From UBA1351 sp965140555 (GTDB lineage: Bacteria > Bacillota > Clostridia > Lachnospirales > Vallitaleaceae): DNA of 64,000 nt. The position numbers and the translations under genes are program-made. A model generated the notes under the pieces. That model searched no databases and was not told the DNA's origin. It saw only the letters and a list, made by a program, of their open reading frames with translations. Location of the stretch: NCBI GenBank assembly GCA_965140555.1, contig OZ223259.1, forward strand, positions 1,922,001-1,986,000. The letters run 5' to 3'. The first letter of the stretch is position 1. The number at the start of each line of letters is the position of its first letter. This document shows positions 52,529 to 61,739 of this stretch, piece after piece.

Positions 52529-53226
52529 ATGAAGCTATTAAAGAATGAATTTGTTATAGCAGGAATTTTCATAGTCGTAATAGGGATCGGATTTATTATT
52601 GCATTCAACCCTTCGTCAAATGATATGGTGAATAGTCGTGTGTTTGAAGAAATGGAGCCGGAGGCTTATGCCACGTAGGCGGAGCAAGGTCTATTGCAAG
52701 CGATAGATAAGAAAGTCGACTATGATTAAGGAAGTATTCTTATAGAAGATGTCTATTATGATAAAAAGAATATCGTCATGAGGATCATAATAAACGATGA
52801 TGATGTCAATAGAGGTTTAGAACCTTATATAATGTATGAGGGAAGAACACTGAATGCAGCAGGGGGGCGCAAGAAAGGGGAGCTGAAGGATAAATATGTC
52901 TTACATGCCATATTAAATGAACCGTTACCGACAGATACAGAAGTGACATTAGCATTACAAACATTAGGGAGTACCTTCGATATTCTGGTAGAGATAAGCC
53001 GAGCAAAAACAGATGCTTACACGACCTCCTACCAAGTAGTGAGTATAAATAACGACCCAGCGGTTGAGAATAAGGAGATGGGAATGTCGAAGCTGTATTT
53101 AATCGTAATAGGGTAAGCCAAGAGTTGATTGAGATGACATCTTCACTTGATATCGAGATTTATGCAGAAGATATTGAGCAGCAAAGTATGGAGAATTTTA
53201 GAATGGAATTAAAGGAGGTTTCATAG
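52529..53226 (+). pseudogene. Disrupted anchored protein gene (two in-frame stops and a frameshift)
   Basis: It starts at ATG 52529 behind AAAGGAGG, with a transmembrane helix FVIAGIFIVVIGIGFIIAF. The frame is interrupted by TAG at 52676-52678 and TAA further on (near 52728), both at positions where CAG/CAA would restore Gln. It then continues with KKNIVMRIIINDDDVNRGLE to a false stop near 53116. A +1 shift recovers the end, RVSQELIEMTSSLDIEIYAE to the TAG at 53224. The reconstructed protein resembles membrane-anchored DUF4179/DUF5643-like domains of anti-sigma factors, but I am not sure of the family. Confidence 0.78.
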
Positions 53227-53265
53227 ATTGTATGAAATGTCCTTTAAGAAAACAATGAAGATGAT

Positions 53266-53349
53266 AAAAGGTAACGTTAATTACCTCATATCAAACGTTT
53301 ATGACATATTTAGGTTGTAGACGTTTTTTTGTGTTAGAATATTCATGAT
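53266..53349 (+). repeat. 84-bp direct repeat containing a terminator, copy 1
   Basis: From AAAAGGTAACGTTAATTACC to TTCATGAT. It contains a hairpin (53293-53326) with arms AAACGTTTATGAC and GTTGTAGACGTTT ending in a T-run to 53330. Copy 2 is at 54309-54393. It follows the pseudogene directly, so it would be that gene's terminator. Confidence 0.85.
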
Positions 53350-53523
53350 TAGATGGTGCGCTTGAAGGTATTGATATGGTTGGAAGTTCAAGTGCTACAA
53401 TAAAAAATCCAATTAGTGGAACGGGAGGAAATCCCGTTCTCTTATAAAAAGTTTGTGGTATTAAATGATAAAAGTTAATTTGTTGTAATTGAGTTCAATC
53501 AATATATGAAAAGAGGCGATTAG
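53350..53523. other. Intergenic region with a coding-like remnant and hairpin
   Basis: The plus strand reads DGALEGIDMVGSSSATIKNP then ISGTGGNPVLL and a stop at about 53444, without a start or ribosome site, so a gene remnant is possible. The same stretch folds as GAACGGGA/TCCCGTTC (53419-53439), not followed by T. The last bases carry AAGAGGCGATTAG before the next gene. Confidence 0.4.
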
Positions 53524-54207
53524 ATGAAAAAATATGCAAGCAAGATGGTTATTACAGCAACTGTAATTCTCGGATGTATAATGCTATCAGGATGTAATCC
53601 TAATATGGATGAGAAAAATGAGATATCGAATGATGAAGGAAATCAGATTAATGAAGAGGTAAAAGAACCGGAGGAGACGGAAAAAGATATAAACGAAGAA
53701 ATACAAATGGACGACTCAGAAGATGATGCAGTAGAAGAGCCGGAAGAAGTAGTCGAAATGCCCTCAGTCAATGGGGTTACAATAGGTATTAAAGAGGATG
53801 ATCTTTTGGCTAAAATGGAAGATGAATATGAGGTGATAGATGAAAAGAACCATAAGTTTATACACTACTATTCATCAGAACAAGATAATAATGATATTCA
53901 AGCTTCAATAGCAGATTCAGGATTAGATTTTTTCATAAATATAAACACAAATACAGTGTCGGGATTTCGAATCATGTCTAAAGAATATGATTTTTCAGAA
54001 GGAATCTCAGTTGGAGATAATGAAGTTGATGCAACAAATGTTCTGATGGAAAAATATCCAGAGTATCATTTTGAATATTTTATTTTAAATGAAAATTTCA
54101 AACTGTTTGAAATAAATGATGATTATGTTATAGGAATATTTATTGATGAAAGGACCTCATTAGTTCAAATAATATATGTTGTTAATAAGGAGCATTTTTC
54201 ATCATAG
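53524..54207 (+). CDS. Lipoprotein of unknown function, acidic linker
   Basis: A 227-residue lipoprotein with signal end MLSGC (Cys 24). A strikingly acidic linker (residues about 28-78, rich in Glu/Asp with EEVKEPEETEKDINEEI) leads to a small alpha/beta domain. This starts NGVTIGIKEDDLLAKMEDEY and contains GISVGDNEVDATNVLMEKYP and ends with QIIYVVNKEHF. The G-[IV]-xxGDN tract repeated twice suggests a duplicated module of about 55 residues. No known family recognised. The gene lies between two copies of the 84/85-bp repeat. Confidence 0.68.
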   Translation: MKKYASKMVITATVILGCIMLSGCNPNMDEKNEISNDEGNQINEEVKEPEETEKDINEEIQMDDSEDDAVEEPEEVVEMPSVNGVTIGIKEDDLLAKMEDEYEVIDEKNHKFIHYYSSEQDNNDIQASIADSGLDFFININTNTVSGFRIMSKEYDFSEGISVGDNEVDATNVLMEKYPEYHFEYFILNENFKLFEINDDYVIGIFIDERTSLVQIIYVVNKEHFSS

Positions 54208-54308
54208 TATTATTAAGCCTAATTCATTTGTGATACTTTGTTATATAGATAACTCGAATACGGATCCTCAAGGGAATTGTATATTGGTATTTCCGGCATC
54301 TGATGTAG

Positions 54309-54393
54309 AAAAGGCAACGTTTATTACCTCATATCAAACGTTTACGACATATTTGTGTTGTAGACGTTTTTTTGTGTTAGAATTTTTTATGAT
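54309..54393 (+). repeat. 85-bp direct repeat containing a terminator, copy 2
   Basis: Begins AAAAGGCAACGTTTATTACC and ends TTTTTATGAT, close to copy 1 with one extra base. Its hairpin AAACGTTTACGACA/TGTTGTAGACGTTT (from 54336) is 14 bp with two G-U, followed by T to 54373. It terminates the 53524 gene. The rest of 54208-54508 shows no gene; AGGGAGG at 54420 has no ORF of use after it. Confidence 0.85.
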
Positions 54394-54508
54394 GGGATTT
54401 TATTGGGTAAAGCTATAAGGGAGGTACATATGGATACAATACTTATATTGGATGAGAATCGTGTTAACAACGAATAAAGCATAATTGCAATGAGAGGAGA
54501 TAGCTATA

Positions 54509-56578
54509 ATGAAAAGTAAGATGATTATAATCCTATTGGTCTGTTTAGTATTGACGTCATGTCAGAATGACCATGGGTTTGATGAACTGAGTGTCGATGA
54601 TGAAAGCATTAAACAGGAATTAGATAAGAATCCCTTTGAAGAGGCGAAGAGCGAAACAGAAGTATTAGGGCGATTGAGCCATGGGTTAAAAACGAAACTC
54701 AAAGAAGATGAATATATTGAATACAATGGTGAAGAAGTAGAAATTCCTTATCATATAGAATTAGAGGGAAAGGCACGTAATGTCGGATTCTTAATATACT
54801 TATCAGGAGAACCTCAACCCTATAAATTAAAGGAAGAATCAGATTATAAGTATATGCATTCTATAAATATGCCCGATAATAATAAGGATATAACGATACA
54901 ATTTGAACCGATTACTGGTAAAGTGGGGGAAGTTCTTGAATTAAGGATTGTCAGCATATATAATCCGGATTTTATGCCGGATATGATAAATACTTCATCA
55001 TTTGGGTTTTACCATAACCTTTTATCAAATCTTAGGGATAAGTTTAAAATAAATGTAGACACAACGCTTAAGTCAGCGGACTTAAGTCCCTATAGCGATG
55101 AGGTTATGATAGGTATTGAAGAACACACTGAGAGTATACCAAGTGACTTTGAGGAGACAATACAGCAAGATAATCCAGGTTTCAAATTAGAAGATTTGAA
55201 TGAATGGGTGTATTCCCACATTCGATATAATGGGGAAAAAGTTTATAGTAATTTAAACATAGAGGATGATGAAGTTGTGGATATAAGCTACTCCATTTAT
55301 GGGGTACCTGAGGCTGAGTATATTACAACGTTCTATTTAAATCATAAACCGATTTCTTCCAGAGAATATAAATTGGAGAAAGGAAGAATTAAGACAATAG
55401 ACCTCCAGTTAGATGTGGAACAAATGGATGTATTGAGTACGTTTTATGTTATATCCGTTCCTAAATATGAAAGAAAATATGATACTGAACTAGTCACATT
55501 AGATAATACACCTTCAATTTTATTCTATAAAGGAATAGATGAGACGCCTATGAATGCTACCTCAGAAGCAGTCGATGCTAGTACCGGTTATTGGATACCT
55601 CAAGAAGGGAATGTAAAGAATGTATTCATTGGACAAGAGGATGATCTATTGCTTCAATCGGATAATGATACACTAATATTGGTAGATTCGGTTAGTAAAG
55701 AGAGGATAAAAGAAGTTGCTATAGAGGGCACACAAGGAAGAGAGACGTATAGAGCATTAAAAAATGGGTATGTGAGACATATTTTTTTCAATGGAGAGGA
55801 GGGGCTTGAATATAACTGTGAATTCTATAATTCAGAGTTGGAACTGGAGAATCAATTATCTATAAGTGCATTGGTAGAGGGAGAAAGGATTCTTGGATTA
55901 GATAAGGTAGGGGTATCTAGTGACGGTAAATACGTGGCAATAGCGACCGAGAAGGGAGTCTATATCCATAATGTTATTGAGAATAAAAGTGACATGATTC
56001 TAGACCTGTCTAAGAAGAATTTGGAAAAAAATCTAGGTATTACCTCAATATCAAGCTTGGCGTTTGATGATGATGATAATAGAATTGCATTTACGGCTAA
56101 TTCATATAATTTACCGATAGAAGAAGGTAAGAATGCATATAGTACCTATGGTTTAATGGATAGGGAAGGTCATCTCCTCGGCAATAGGGTCATGGATGCA
56201 TCATCGGATTATAACATTGATATGTATCCATATGGCGACAAAGTATTGTATACACAAGAAGGAGAGTCTAGAGACGTATGGCTTTTAGATACAACGAACG
56301 ACAAGATTGAAGATTATAGTGATAACTTAGTTGGAACTGGCGATTCTTTTTTTGTATCTGATCAAGGTGGTTATTATATAACGACACAAAATGTGGACAA
56401 TGTACAAAGCATTCGAATCTACGAAACGGCATCAGGCCAGCTAATAAAAGAAGAGACACTAGAATTGGATGAGATGCTTAAGTATAAAGTGTTGCTATCG
56501 GATACGACCAAACAGGGTTTTCTTGTAGTAAGAGATTCGAATAGTCGTGTAATGGTGAAGGAATTTGACCTAAACTAA
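54509..56578 (+). CDS. Large lipoprotein with C-terminal propeller-like domain
   Basis: A 689-residue lipoprotein, lipobox LTSC with Cys 18. Residues about 60-370 contain two beta domains (EVEIPYHIELEGKARNVGFL, then DEVVDISYSIYGVPEAEYIT). Residues 380-689 have repeated blade-like segments: NDTLILVDSVSKERIKEVAI, GVSSDGKYVAIATEKGVYIH, SLAFDDDDNRIAFTANSYN, DKVLYTQEGESRDVWLLDTT. This fits a WD40/TolB-like propeller. It precedes an ABC-2 transporter operon (56652 onward) and likely is its extracellular sensor or cargo factor (inference). There is no homologue I can name. Confidence 0.72.
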   Translation: MKSKMIIILLVCLVLTSCQNDHGFDELSVDDESIKQELDKNPFEEAKSETEVLGRLSHGLKTKLKEDEYIEYNGEEVEIPYHIELEGKARNVGFLIYLSGEPQPYKLKEESDYKYMHSINMPDNNKDITIQFEPITGKVGEVLELRIVSIYNPDFMPDMINTSSFGFYHNLLSNLRDKFKINVDTTLKSADLSPYSDEVMIGIEEHTESIPSDFEETIQQDNPGFKLEDLNEWVYSHIRYNGEKVYSNLNIEDDEVVDISYSIYGVPEAEYITTFYLNHKPISSREYKLEKGRIKTIDLQLDVEQMDVLSTFYVISVPKYERKYDTELVTLDNTPSILFYKGIDETPMNATSEAVDASTGYWIPQEGNVKNVFIGQEDDLLLQSDNDTLILVDSVSKERIKEVAIEGTQGRETYRALKNGYVRHIFFNGEEGLEYNCEFYNSELELENQLSISALVEGERILGLDKVGVSSDGKYVAIATEKGVYIHNVIENKSDMILDLSKKNLEKNLGITSISSLAFDDDDNRIAFTANSYNLPIEEGKNAYSTYGLMDREGHLLGNRVMDASSDYNIDMYPYGDKVLYTQEGESRDVWLLDTTNDKIEDYSDNLVGTGDSFFVSDQGGYYITTQNVDNVQSIRIYETASGQLIKEETLELDEMLKYKVLLSDTTKQGFLVVRDSNSRVMVKEFDLN

Positions 56579-56651
56579 ATGAGGAGTATTGCTGACGAGA
56601 TAAGGGAGGAGGGTGTGGTATTAACTTAGTGCAATATCACACCGGGATATA

Positions 56652-57521
56652 ATGGAATTAAAATTATCAGGTATATCAAAACAATACAATCACCACAAGG
56701 TTTTGACAAATTTCAATGCGACCTTTGAAAAAGGAATATATGGTATTTTGGGAGAAAACGGAGCCGGAAAAACAACCTTAATTAATATTATTGTAGGTAT
56801 ATTAAAAAGAGATGCAGGAACCATATATATGGATGGTAAAGATGTTCGAATACTAGGTAATGAGTATTTGTCAATGATTGGGTATTTACCTCAGTATCCC
56901 AATTTCTACAAGGATTTTCGAGTCGATGACTTTATGAACTATATGTGTGCAGTTAAAGGGATTTCTAGAAACCAAATGAAGAATAGAATTGACGAATTAA
57001 TGGAAATGGTCAATTTGACGGATTGCAGAAGGAAAAAGATTGGCGCTTTATCCGGTGGCATGAGGCAACGATTAGGTGTGGCGCAAGCCATGATTAATAA
57101 TCCGAAAATATTGATTCTAGATGAGCCGACTGCCGGCTTGGATCCTCAAGAGCGTATACGATTTAGAAATCTTATAACAAAGTTCAGTGAAGAGCGCATT
57201 GTACTCTTAGCCACTCACATTGTGTCGGATGTTGAATTCATTGCCAATAAGGTACTCATCGTGAAGAATGGTGAGCTTATTAAGAATGATACACCTCAAT
57301 CATTGATGGAAGAAATTCAAGCATATACATGGCAAATGACAATTGATTCCATTGAAGAACTAGAGAATTATCAAAACTATAAAATTAGTAATATACACAG
57401 AGAGGATGATGCCATCCTTGTACGGATGGTGACTGATGAACATAATCCAGTGAATGCAGAAAGCGTGAAACCGACACTAGAAGAAGTTTTTTTATATTAC
57501 TGTGATAAGGGTGCTATATGA
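56652..57521 (+). CDS. ABC transporter ATP-binding protein (antibiotic-export/ABC-2 type)
   Basis: A 289-residue ATPase: Walker A GILGENGAGKTTLINIIVG (about residues 31-49), Q-loop GYLPQYPNFYKDF, signature LSGGMRQRLGVAQA, Walker B ILILDEPTAGLDPQE and switch His in LLATHIVSD. A C-terminal roughly 60-residue domain is typical for exporters with ABC-2 permeases. The weak start context (ATG 56652 after ACACCGGGATATA) suggests coupling or low expression. It overlaps the next permease by four bases. Confidence 0.94.
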   Translation: MELKLSGISKQYNHHKVLTNFNATFEKGIYGILGENGAGKTTLINIIVGILKRDAGTIYMDGKDVRILGNEYLSMIGYLPQYPNFYKDFRVDDFMNYMCAVKGISRNQMKNRIDELMEMVNLTDCRRKKIGALSGGMRQRLGVAQAMINNPKILILDEPTAGLDPQERIRFRNLITKFSEERIVLLATHIVSDVEFIANKVLIVKNGELIKNDTPQSLMEEIQAYTWQMTIDSIEELENYQNYKISNIHREDDAILVRMVTDEHNPVNAESVKPTLEEVFLYYCDKGAI

Positions 57522-58738
57522 GACGATTGATTCGATATGAATTCAAAAAACTAATCATAAAAAAAAGTTTGTTTGTTATCCTCATCGTATTCAGTATTTT
57601 GAATATAATGGTGATAAAAAATGTGGTAGAGCAGAACAGTAGATTTTCATATGAGATAGATGGCTTAGAGTCTTTGTATGATACTATGTTTTCCGAATAT
57701 GGAGGGACAATCACGCTTCAAAAAGTAGAAGATATTTTGGCCCTATATGGACCTATGGCAGAAAAAATTGAAGACCTTACTGCAAGTACAAGAGAAGATG
57801 ATGAAGATACGTTAACAGGAAATGTCTACATGGATGCAGGCTTTGTAAATCGAGCCTTTGTCGTACCGATGGAATATTTCTATACATATAATAATATGTC
57901 ACAAAGTATTGTGCATGATGCAATCATCAACATGTCATTTTATCAAGAGCATGACAATCGATATGAATATCTTAGAAATCGATATATAGGAATTCTATTT
58001 AAAGGGCGTGAAATAGAACAATTTGCTAGTACAGAACGCTTTGACTATTATGTCTTCTATGATTTTTCGATAATTGTCTTGATATGTATCGCTGTCTATC
58101 TGACAGCAAGTATCTATGCCGTTGAACACGAAGGAGAGATGAGTCAACTATTAGGTGTGAGTAGGCGGGGGAGAAAGCATGTACAAATATCCAAAATACT
58201 GACCATACTATCGACGATGGTTATACTATCTTTGTTTTTTTTCATTGAAGATTATATTGGGTTTTCGCTATTTATCCGAGATTATGGAAACAGTGATATG
58301 CCAATCTACGCTTTACGAGCCTTTAGATATACGCCCCTAAGGGTAACGTTAGATCAATACGCTGTTATTATGATTGTGACCAAGACCTTAGGTGTTGTAT
58401 GTATATCCCTGCTATTAATATGGGTGACGTCTTTTTTCAAGAATGCGTTAGTGCCTTTTATCTTAAATCTAATGATTTGTGTGGGTCTATTTGTAGTAGC
58501 TGATGTGTTCATGGGAACAAGTAATAATCTTATAACATGTCTTAACCCCACGGTGTTATTGTTTACTAGAGAAATATATTCAAGAACAGAATTTGTCAAT
58601 ATAATGGGCTATCCTGTGCTGACCTATATTGCAGCCATCGTTTTTAGTATAGGAATGAGCATTATATTAGTGGGAGCCATCCTTCATCGTTCAACAAGGA
58701 ATTATCATATGATTAGGGCACCAAAAACAAACAAATAA
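57518..58738 (+). CDS. ABC-2 type transporter permease
   Basis: A 406-residue membrane protein. An N-terminal helix (KSLFVILIVFSILNIMVIKN) is followed by a long extracytoplasmic loop (about residues 35-180), and the remaining helices cluster after residue 185: IIVLICIAVYLTASIYAVEH, ILTILSTMVILSLFFFIEDY, VCISLLLIWVTSFFKNALVP. This ABC-2 permease architecture with a large loop between TM1 and TM2 occurs in exporters of peptides or lipids. It works with the ATPase upstream and a second permease downstream (58807). Confidence 0.85.
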   Translation: MRRLIRYEFKKLIIKKSLFVILIVFSILNIMVIKNVVEQNSRFSYEIDGLESLYDTMFSEYGGTITLQKVEDILALYGPMAEKIEDLTASTREDDEDTLTGNVYMDAGFVNRAFVVPMEYFYTYNNMSQSIVHDAIINMSFYQEHDNRYEYLRNRYIGILFKGREIEQFASTERFDYYVFYDFSIIVLICIAVYLTASIYAVEHEGEMSQLLGVSRRGRKHVQISKILTILSTMVILSLFFFIEDYIGFSLFIRDYGNSDMPIYALRAFRYTPLRVTLDQYAVIMIVTKTLGVVCISLLLIWVTSFFKNALVPFILNLMICVGLFVVADVFMGTSNNLITCLNPTVLLFTREIYSRTEFVNIMGYPVLTYIAAIVFSIGMSIILVGAILHRSTRNYHMIRAPKTNK

Positions 58739-58806
58739 TTCGTCTATTTATGAACGTGTCAGTACACGAGCCATCCAATTAAAAAGAGAGGACGTCAGTA
58801 AACCCA

Positions 58807-60705
58807 ATGTATATTCTTAGATATGAACTGAAAAAAATACTTTTTACTCAAAAGGCCATTGTGTATATGGGTATATTCTTTATCCTCTACACGGGGATAT
58901 TAGTCATTACGGATTCTCCAGCCAATGAGAATGTAGAGTTATATAGGGATCAATACCATTACTATATGAATGAGTTGAAGGGCCCTATGGATGAAGAAAA
59001 GGAGAATTTTATAATCGAAGAAGCAAAAAAAATAGCGAATGCACAGGTGGATCTAACAAATCTATATGACGCGTATTATGATGGGAACATTGCTGAAGAT
59101 ACATTTAATGAAGAAGCAAATCACTTACGTGATATTTTGAAAAACAAAGATGGATTTGAGCAGATTTATAAACAGTATCTTTATGTTGTGGAGAAACCGG
59201 AGAATCGTTATTTTATGTATAAAAATGGTTGGAGTGGACTATTGGAAAACAAACCGTATGAAGGTTTATTTATTTTGGCACTTGTACTTATTATTACCAA
59301 TATCTACTGCTATGAATATAGGAGTAATATGGATGACATTCTTATTACCACATCCAAAGGCGCCTATACCTATCGTTTTGCAAAATTTATGACAGGTTGT
59401 AGTCTAGTTACATTACTCTATATCATTATGTTGGGCATCAAGTGGCTTTATTATGATATAAAGTACGGTCTGCCATATGGAAGCTTTCCGTTACAAAGTA
59501 TATCTATGTTTAAAGAAAGCACTAAAATCTTATCCATAGGCGACGTTTTTTTATATATTCATCTATTAAAGTTTTTAGGCGTTCTACTTTCTACTGTAAT
59601 TATCATGACAATATCTGTATATTTTAGGAAGCAACTATTAACTGCCTTTATTTCATTAGGAGCGGTATTTCTTCCCTATTCTGTAGTAACTAAATTACAT
59701 TTATATTTTTTTCAACCAATAGGTTTTATCATGGGGACAGGATATTTTGAAGGGAATCAGTATGCAACGGACGAGTATGGGAATCAGGTGGACTTAGTTT
59801 TCAAAGAGATAAGTGGCCATACCATATGGGCTATGGTAGGACTTGCAATATTGGCCATACTGATAATGTTTATCCTAATTGTTATAAAGAGTTCAAATAA
59901 ATTAAGATTTCTTCTATTTGGTTTAATTTTTTTATTCGGTTGTGGTAATGGAGTGCCAGATGATGTATCCACTCCTATATATAATTCACGCTATACGGAG
60001 GTATCTGAAATAGCCACATACGAAGCTCATTACGATTATAGCAAGGGTGGAATTGTATACTTAGATAAGGAGTCTGAGGAAGAAGTTCTATTAACCCGAG
60101 AAGTGCTTGATATAAATACCGTTTATGAACGTTACGTTTATGGAACAGAGGATTATCTATACTACGCTAAGAAAAAAGTAGAGTATTCGCCATTTATAAT
60201 GGAGAATACAAGAATGAGGGAAGGAAGTAATCGATACAGTTACGTCATAGTAAAAGTAGATACACATACATTTAGAGAAAAAGTAATCTTTGAAAAAAAA
60301 TTTAATATACAAAGAAACAGTATCTTTAGGAATGAGCATAATGAATGGAGTTTCCTTAGTGGAGTCAGTGGAATATTCTTGGACAAGGATTATATCTATG
60401 TCATTAGTGCACAAGGCGTTAAGCAAATTAGTCGCCGGACGTCAGTGGTTACAACGTTGAGCGAAATAAATGACAACAATAATATTGCCTTTGATGGAAA
60501 CTATATCTACTATGTGGGTGATATGTATATATTAAACCGCTATAATATTCAAGAGGGAATTTATGAAAGTGTGGACGAGGTTATAACAGATCGGTTTCAA
60601 TTGCATGAAGACTTCATCGAATTTGAAAACAAGCGAGATGAGAATAAATTGTATACATATAATACGGTTAGTGGCGAAATAAAAAAAATAAATGAAGGAC
60701 TATAA
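58807..60705 (+). CDS. ABC-2 permease fused to a lipoprotein-like propeller domain
   Basis: A 632-residue ORF with two parts. Residues 1-360 are a permease like that at 57518: helix 1 (IVYMGIFFILYTGILVI), a long loop, then helices from about residue 155 (GLFILALVLIITNIYCYEYR) to IWAMVGLAILAILIMFILIV. Residues 367-382 read KLRFLLFGLIFLFGCGNGVP, i.e. a complete lipoprotein signal with Cys but with no start codon before it. The rest (383-632) is an extracellular domain with blade-like repeats (SGIFLDKDYIYVISAQGVKQ, NIAFDGNYIYYVGDMYIL) similar to DUF5050-type propellers. A permease-lipoprotein gene fusion. Confidence 0.82.
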   Translation: MYILRYELKKILFTQKAIVYMGIFFILYTGILVITDSPANENVELYRDQYHYYMNELKGPMDEEKENFIIEEAKKIANAQVDLTNLYDAYYDGNIAEDTFNEEANHLRDILKNKDGFEQIYKQYLYVVEKPENRYFMYKNGWSGLLENKPYEGLFILALVLIITNIYCYEYRSNMDDILITTSKGAYTYRFAKFMTGCSLVTLLYIIMLGIKWLYYDIKYGLPYGSFPLQSISMFKESTKILSIGDVFLYIHLLKFLGVLLSTVIIMTISVYFRKQLLTAFISLGAVFLPYSVVTKLHLYFFQPIGFIMGTGYFEGNQYATDEYGNQVDLVFKEISGHTIWAMVGLAILAILIMFILIVIKSSNKLRFLLFGLIFLFGCGNGVPDDVSTPIYNSRYTEVSEIATYEAHYDYSKGGIVYLDKESEEEVLLTREVLDINTVYERYVYGTEDYLYYAKKKVEYSPFIMENTRMREGSNRYSYVIVKVDTHTFREKVIFEKKFNIQRNSIFRNEHNEWSFLSGVSGIFLDKDYIYVISAQGVKQISRRTSVVTTLSEINDNNNIAFDGNYIYYVGDMYILNRYNIQEGIYESVDEVITDRFQLHEDFIEFENKRDENKLYTYNTVSGEIKKINEGL

Positions 60706-60707
60706 GC

Positions 60708-60741
60708 ACCATATAGTCACCAAAAACTACCATTTAGTCAC
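60708..60741 (+). promoter_or_regulatory. Direct repeats resembling LytTR/VirR boxes
   Basis: ACCATATAGTCAC (60708-60720) and ACCATTTAGTCAC (60729-60741) differ at one base and are 21 bases apart start to start, exactly two helical turns. They resemble the clostridial VirR box (consensus CCCAGTTNTNCAC). They end six bases before a -35 element, a classic activator geometry. Confidence 0.65.
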
Positions 60742-60747
60742 ATATCC

Positions 60748-60775
60748 TTGAGGAATTACCAATGAGGTGTATAGT
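60748..60775 (+). promoter_or_regulatory. Promoter downstream of LytTR-like boxes
   Basis: TTGAGG (60748-60753), 16-base spacer, TATAGT (60770-60775). The next gene starts 24 bases later. Confidence 0.6.
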
Positions 60776-60799
60776 AGAAAAAAAGGAAGTGAGCCATCT

Positions 60800-61099
60800 A
60801 TGTCAAATAAAATTAATATCAAATTGCTTAAAAGCATTCGTATTGTAATTGGAATTATTTGTTTCACTATATTAGGATGGGTATATTCTATGGGAATTGT
60901 AACCCCTCAATTTGAAGCCCCCTTTGACTATCTATATAGAGGTCTTGGTGGTGGAATGGTATATCCATTGTTTTTTATCTTTATACCGATGTATATAAAA
61001 AGTGTATTTCCAAATTCTCGATATTTAGGAAACATAGTAGCAACGATTGTATCAATATTTACGGTGATATTGTTGTTTGCTACTTACCCTTATGCATAA
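60800..61099 (+). CDS. Small membrane protein under LytTR-type promoter
   Basis: Starts at ATG 60800 behind AAAAGGAAGTGAG; an in-frame upstream start at 60767 lies inside the promoter. The 99-residue protein has three hydrophobic segments: IRIVIGIICFTILGWVYSMG, VYPLFFIFIPMYI and NIVATIVSIFTVILLFATYP. A Gly-rich loop follows the first one. I do not recognise the family. Because of the promoter it is a candidate target, and perhaps effector or sensor, of a LytTR regulator encoded elsewhere. Confidence 0.7.
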   Translation: MSNKINIKLLKSIRIVIGIICFTILGWVYSMGIVTPQFEAPFDYLYRGLGGGMVYPLFFIFIPMYIKSVFPNSRYLGNIVATIVSIFTVILLFATYPYA

Positions 61100-61211
61100 A
61101 GAAAAGGGCATCTATTTAAGAAATATAGAGTTGCTTATTTTGATAGAGTTATTTTACTTGTCTTTTAATAAAGGCTATTTTAACTAACGTACGATACACA
61201 TTGGAGGATAT

Positions 61212-61739
61212 ATGAAGAAGATAATGTTCGTCGTAGCGGTTCTTATTATAGGGATTGCAGCCATTGTAATGACCCGTCAGGATAGCATTGAAGAAACAAT
61301 TCAACAGGTAAGTCAATATAAGATTGAGATATTAGCTATAGAAAAGAAGGACAATGAGTATTGTGTTGTATATCGGCATGAAGATTTAGATGATTTGTCT
61401 TTTGCCATTTTAGACCGGACTATATTAGGATATAGTATAAGCTATACAGGAACGATGGGAGAAGTTTCAATAACGAGTGAAAGGCAAGATATCTCCCATA
61501 TGGATATTCCGTTGGTTAGAGATCTGAAGAATTCTTATATTATTGGAACGATTAGTAATGAAGACATTACGGATATAAGGGTATTCGATTCAAATGGACA
61601 AGATATAAAGGCAAAAATCATCGATTCTAAGATTGGAAGGATATATGTTGCAACGACAACGCCATTAGCGGGTGATGAGGACTTAATAATCAAAGGATAT
61701 TCGGATAATGGAACAGAAGTAAGTGAAGTTTCAACATAA
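61212..61739 (+). CDS. Membrane-anchored protein of unknown function (175 aa)
   Basis: A 175-residue protein with an N-terminal helix (IMFVVAVLIIGIAAIVMT) and an extracytoplasmic beta-rich domain: YKIEILAIEKKDNEYCVVYR, followed by ILDRTILGYSISYTGTMGEV and SYIIGTISNEDITDIRVFDS. The latter part (from about residue 100) resembles small domains with a conserved ISNEDI/VFDSNG pattern found in secreted Firmicutes proteins, but I cannot name the family. Preceded by TTGGAGGATAT. It is the last intact gene before the mobile-element remnants. Confidence 0.72.
   Translation: MKKIMFVVAVLIIGIAAIVMTRQDSIEETIQQVSQYKIEILAIEKKDNEYCVVYRHEDLDDLSFAILDRTILGYSISYTGTMGEVSITSERQDISHMDIPLVRDLKNSYIIGTISNEDITDIRVFDSNGQDIKAKIIDSKIGRIYVATTTPLAGDEDLIIKGYSDNGTEVSEVST

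Noticed and set aside
54176..54418. ORF overlapping the end of the 53524 gene
   Set aside because: It runs through a terminator repeat and has no ribosome site or recognisable domain.
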